A stretch of 8,365 bases of DNA from JBGPBY01 sp041481485 (GTDB lineage: Bacteria > Acidobacteriota > Terriglobia > 20CM-2-55-15), in contig JBGPBY010000328.1 of assembly GCA_041481485.1 (NCBI GenBank), forward strand, positions 1-8,365. Reading direction: 5' to 3'. The stretch's first letter is position 1. Every line of letters begins with the position of its first letter. This document shows, in pieces, positions 6,071-8,365 of this stretch. The notes under the pieces are model-generated. The model saw only the letters and a program-made list of their open reading frames with translations, was not told the origin of the DNA and searched no databases. The translations under genes and the position numbers were made by a program.

Positions 6071-7981
6071 TTACTCCAGTCCTTTCCTCAGAAACATCAG
6101 ATACTCGTTGGGATCGCGCGTGAGTCCGCCAAAGGCTAACACGGGTTTGCCGGCCGGCGTAAGCACAGCGTAATACGGCAAGGCCACGGTTCCGAATGTG
6201 TCTCTCTGCATCTGCTGAAACTTCCGGTACATATCGCCGCGGCCATCCGTGTAAAGCCGCAAGCGAATATAGCGCGCCAGTTCGCGCTCCACTTCGGGCC
6301 GTGGAAACATGTTGGCTTCCATCCAACGGCAGTTCGTGCAGGTGTACCCGGTAAAGTCGACGAGGATCGGGCGGTCCTGACGCCTGGCCTCAGTCAGCGC
6401 CGCATCGTAATCATTCATGAGCCATGCCAACTCGCTGCTGGAAAGCGCGCGGACATCTGCGGGTGGGAGAAAGGCTTCCAGTTCACCGAGCCGCCTGCCC
6501 TGCAATCCAGTTCCCAGCCAGACAACAAGGATCGCCACTCCTGTCATCAACGCCCAGCGTGCCGCGCCCGGCCTTCCAAGTTCAGCAGGCAGACCAAGCC
6601 GAAACGCTCCCGAAAAATAGAGAATCAGAAATCCACCGATGACCATCCATGACATGATGACCACGGACCGTGTAAAGATCCCCCATCCCCACACAAGATC
6701 CGCGTTCGAAAGAAACTTCATCGCCGCTGCAAGCTCGAGTAATCCCATGGCCGCTTTCACGGCAACAAGCCAAACTCCGGATCGCGGTAATGCCCATAGC
6801 AGTCTGGGCGCAAGCGCGAGAATGACGAACGGCGTGGCGAATACCATCGAAAAACCGAGCATGCCGGCCAGGGGCCAGTGCCAGTCTCCCTGAGATGCCA
6901 CAACGAAGAGCGCTCCCAGAAATGGCGCCGTACAGGTAAATGACGTTAAGGTGAACGCAAGTCCCATCAGCAGTGTTCCGAAATGCCGCCCACGCCCTTC
7001 ATCCGATCGTGCCGCCACCGATACCAGCCGCGCCGGCAACTTGATTTCGAAAATACCAAAAAGACTTAGCGCAAAAGCGATGAAGAGACCCGTGATGAAG
7101 AGATTGAGCCACGGGTCGGCGGCAAAACGATTCAATCCCGATGCTCCAAATCCCAGGGCAATCGTAAGGCCCAATCCCGTAAACGTGAGAACGATACCCA
7201 GGCCATAAAGGAGCGCCTGCGAAATCGCGTCGCGACGCGTAATGCCAGCACGCCGGGTGAAGTATGAAACCGTAATGGGGACCATCGGGAATACACACGG
7301 AGTCAGCAGAGACAGCGCACCCATGATCATCGCAAGCGAGACGTATCCGGCTAACGTGCTCGCCCGGGCGGAACCGGCAGCCATGTCCGGCACAGGTGCG
7401 GGTTTTTCGGCACCTTCCGCACCAGCCGGTGGAGCGGATGATACCGGTGAAGTTGGAGCAGGCAGCACTGCAGTGTCATCGCTCACGTTTCCGGCAATGC
7501 CATTTCGGACCGAAAGCGCCAACTTCAGTTCTTCATCAGTCGGAGGCAGACAGAGGCGATCGTTGCACGCTTGATATCTCACGACGACAGATAGTGTCTG
7601 GGGGCCGCTCGGCGCTGTCTCGACATGGATTGGCACGGAAAACGACGCGCTGTCCTCGAAAAACTGCGTGTCGATATTGAAGTTCGGATCGAAAGCAATC
7701 CTGGGAAAGGGAGATTCGATTTCGCCAAATAGCGTGAATGGCTGAGTGAAGGGCACCGTAATGACCAAAGCCACCGGACCGCCCGGCGGCTCTGTCATCG
7801 CATAGACGTGCCAGGACGGATCAATCTGTGCCGACACAGAGACGCCGAACGTATCCCCATCCGACACAGCCTTGCTTTGACCCGAGGTGATCGACCAGCG
7901 CACGGGATTCTGTGCGAAAACCGGAAATGCTTCGGTGAGCAGAGCCACAAGAAGCAAAAGCTTTGAAGCGGAGAGTCTCAT
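6071..7981 (-). CDS. dsbD: DsbD-type thiol:disulfide interchange protein (transmembrane electron transporter)
   Basis: Inner-membrane protein that passes electrons from cytoplasmic thioredoxin to periplasmic acceptors. From ATG 7981 it has 636 residues. The signal peptide ends about residue 23 (VFA|QN). The N-terminal DsbD-alpha domain (about 25-155) has the cysteine pair in ACNDRLCLPP (C139, C144). A Pro/Ala/Ser-rich linker (about 165-205) leads to about eight membrane helices (about 211-495) with the two core cysteines in LLTPCVFPMVP (C229) and TSFTCTAPFLG (C350). The C-terminal thioredoxin-like domain (about 520-636) has the motif CTNC (C548, C551) and a likely cis-proline (P602). These six cysteines are the only ones in the protein, matching the three-domain relay of E. 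coli DsbD. An in-frame TTG at 7996 would add five residues; ATG 7981 is preferred because it starts a better signal peptide (MRLSASKLLLL) and lies downstream of the predicted transcription start. It heads a two-gene unit with the TlpA-like gene. Confidence 0.95.
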   Translation of the reverse strand: MRLSASKLLLLVALLTEAFPVFAQNPVRWSITSGQSKAVSDGDTFGVSVSAQIDPSWHVYAMTEPPGGPVALVITVPFTQPFTLFGEIESPFPRIAFDPNFNIDTQFFEDSASFSVPIHVETAPSGPQTLSVVVRYQACNDRLCLPPTDEELKLALSVRNGIAGNVSDDTAVLPAPTSPVSSAPPAGAEGAEKPAPVPDMAAGSARASTLAGYVSLAMIMGALSLLTPCVFPMVPITVSYFTRRAGITRRDAISQALLYGLGIVLTFTGLGLTIALGFGASGLNRFAADPWLNLFITGLFIAFALSLFGIFEIKLPARLVSVAARSDEGRGRHFGTLLMGLAFTLTSFTCTAPFLGALFVVASQGDWHWPLAGMLGFSMVFATPFVILALAPRLLWALPRSGVWLVAVKAAMGLLELAAAMKFLSNADLVWGWGIFTRSVVIMSWMVIGGFLILYFSGAFRLGLPAELGRPGAARWALMTGVAILVVWLGTGLQGRRLGELEAFLPPADVRALSSSELAWLMNDYDAALTEARRQDRPILVDFTGYTCTNCRWMEANMFPRPEVERELARYIRLRLYTDGRGDMYRKFQQMQRDTFGTVALPYYAVLTPAGKPVLAFGGLTRDPNEYLMFLRKGLE

Positions 7982-8089
7982 AGACAATTGTGGCAAGGAT
8001 TATAAGGTCGTCCGAAAGGTTCGTCGAATAACTCCACCGTTCGCCAGCGAATTAACTTTCCCGTGAGATTGCATACTTTGCTCAACTAC
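7982..8089. other. Intergenic region upstream of the dsbD-like gene
   Basis: This 108-bp gap follows the stop codon of the partial gene at the right edge, which is on the same strand, and precedes the dsbD-like start. It holds the TATAAT promoter candidate. I see no stable hairpin followed by T residues after the upstream stop, so read-through from the upstream gene into dsbD is possible in addition to the local promoter. Confidence 0.5.
7999..8027 (-). promoter_or_regulatory. Candidate sigma-70-type promoter for the dsbD-tlpA unit
   Basis: On the minus strand a perfect TATAAT (8004 to 7999) lies 17 bp downstream of TCGACG (8027 to 8022, four of six matches to TTGACA). The predicted transcription start is near 7992, leaving a leader of only about 11 bases before ATG 7981 with no Shine-Dalgarno in it. 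An 8-bp palindrome ACAATTGT (7984-7991) covers the predicted start region and could be an operator, though such short palindromes are common. Confidence 0.5.
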
Positions 8090-8365
8090 TCAGCGAGGTT
8101 CCAATCCGATGTCAAGCGAGCAGATAAATCCCGGAAGCGCCGCGGGCGGCTCGAAGTGATACGAATCCAGGTAGGCCCGTACCGGCATCGCAAGGCCGAC
8201 GTATGAGAGGTCGTACACATCGAGGATGGCGCCCGGCACCGATGCCGTTCCCACGCGCCGGTACTGCACCAGCTGACCTGCCGGCCCACGCAGAGTGCTC
8301 AGGTATTGGAGTTGACGCACGGGTCCCGTCGCCGCATCCAGGCCCACTTTCACCGGATTCGCAGA
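8090..8365 (-). CDS. Hypothetical protein, C-terminal 91 residues only
   Basis: The minus strand is open from the window edge (8365) to TGA at 8090. The frame continues upstream of the GTG at 8353 with codons for S-A-N-P and no stop, so this is best read as the end of a longer gene and not as a short gene starting at that GTG. The segment is rich in beta-prone stretches (RQLQYLSTLRG, GAILDVYDLSYVGLAMPVRA, LDSYHFEPP) and has a single cysteine near the end (PGFICSL). The pattern suggests a beta-rich, possibly exported protein, but I do not recognise a family and assign no function. It lies upstream of the dsbD-like gene on the same strand, 108 bp away, so it may or may not belong to the same transcription unit. 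Confidence 0.6.
   Translation of the reverse strand, partial: SANPVKVGLDAATGPVRQLQYLSTLRGPAGQLVQYRRVGTASVPGAILDVYDLSYVGLAMPVRAYLDSYHFEPPAALPGFICSLDIGLEPR

Noticed and set aside
5703..6326. Minus-strand open frame of 207 codons spanning the dsbD/tlpA junction
   Set aside because: It is a shifted frame over the C-terminal domain of the DsbD-like protein and the N-terminus of the TlpA-like protein, both certain from motifs. Its composition (Arg, Ser, Cys, His rich) is shadow-like.
8086..8289. Minus-strand open frame of 67 codons near the right edge
   Set aside because: It overlaps the longer frame that runs open to the window edge and has the less protein-like composition of the two.
1..8365. 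Mobile elements, CRISPR arrays, tRNA or rRNA genes, long direct repeats
   Set aside because: Reading through both strands showed no transposase or integrase motifs, no regularly spaced repeats, no tRNA-like cloverleaf and no conserved rRNA segment. The genes look like ordinary chromosomal genes.

Overview
The window looks like a piece of a Gram-negative chromosome, most likely from an acidobacterium (Acidobacteriota). The main reason is the very large TonB-dependent receptor of the Oar / carboxypeptidase-regulatory-like type. It carries plug and early-barrel phrases such as SAGGIVTLNMKSGTNQFHG and GGTIGGPIRKNKLFFF, which are hallmarks of the expanded receptor families of that phylum. Codon use is moderately GC-rich and looks even by eye across all genes. 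I see no insertion sequence, integrase, tRNA, rRNA, CRISPR array or phage gene. The taxon assignment is an inference.

Left half (1-4577): a LysR-type regulator on the minus strand (GTG start at 896, last residues cut by the window edge) is divergent from the receptor gene on the plus strand (best start ATG 1026, ending 4577). The 129-bp gap between them holds a perfect 5-bp-arm palindrome of the LysR T-N11-A type (911-925) and a weak receptor promoter. This is the classical layout in which a LysR protein controls itself and its divergent neighbour, so the receptor is probably made in response to a small effector. The transported substrate cannot be read from the sequence. No tonB, exbB or exbD is present here.

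Right half (4724-8365): transcription runs the other way. A DsbD-type transmembrane thiol reductant exporter (stop at 6071, preferred ATG at 7981) is followed after 3 bp by a secreted TPR-plus-thioredoxin (TlpA/ResA-like) protein (6067 to 4724). The two are almost certainly cotranscribed and translationally coupled. DsbD would carry electrons from cytoplasmic thioredoxin across the inner membrane, and the TlpA-like protein would be a natural periplasmic acceptor. A TATAAT box sits directly upstream of dsbD and predicts an unusually short leader. Upstream of that, the last 91 codons of an unrecognised gene enter from the right edge.

The receptor and the tlpA-like gene converge on a 146-bp gap in which I find no convincing terminator. 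I found no clearly new biological system. The points most worth a second look are the LysR box geometry, a possible hairpin that hides the receptor ribosome binding site, a receptor whose mature part has just two closely spaced cysteines, and the coupled dsbD/TPR-thioredoxin pair.
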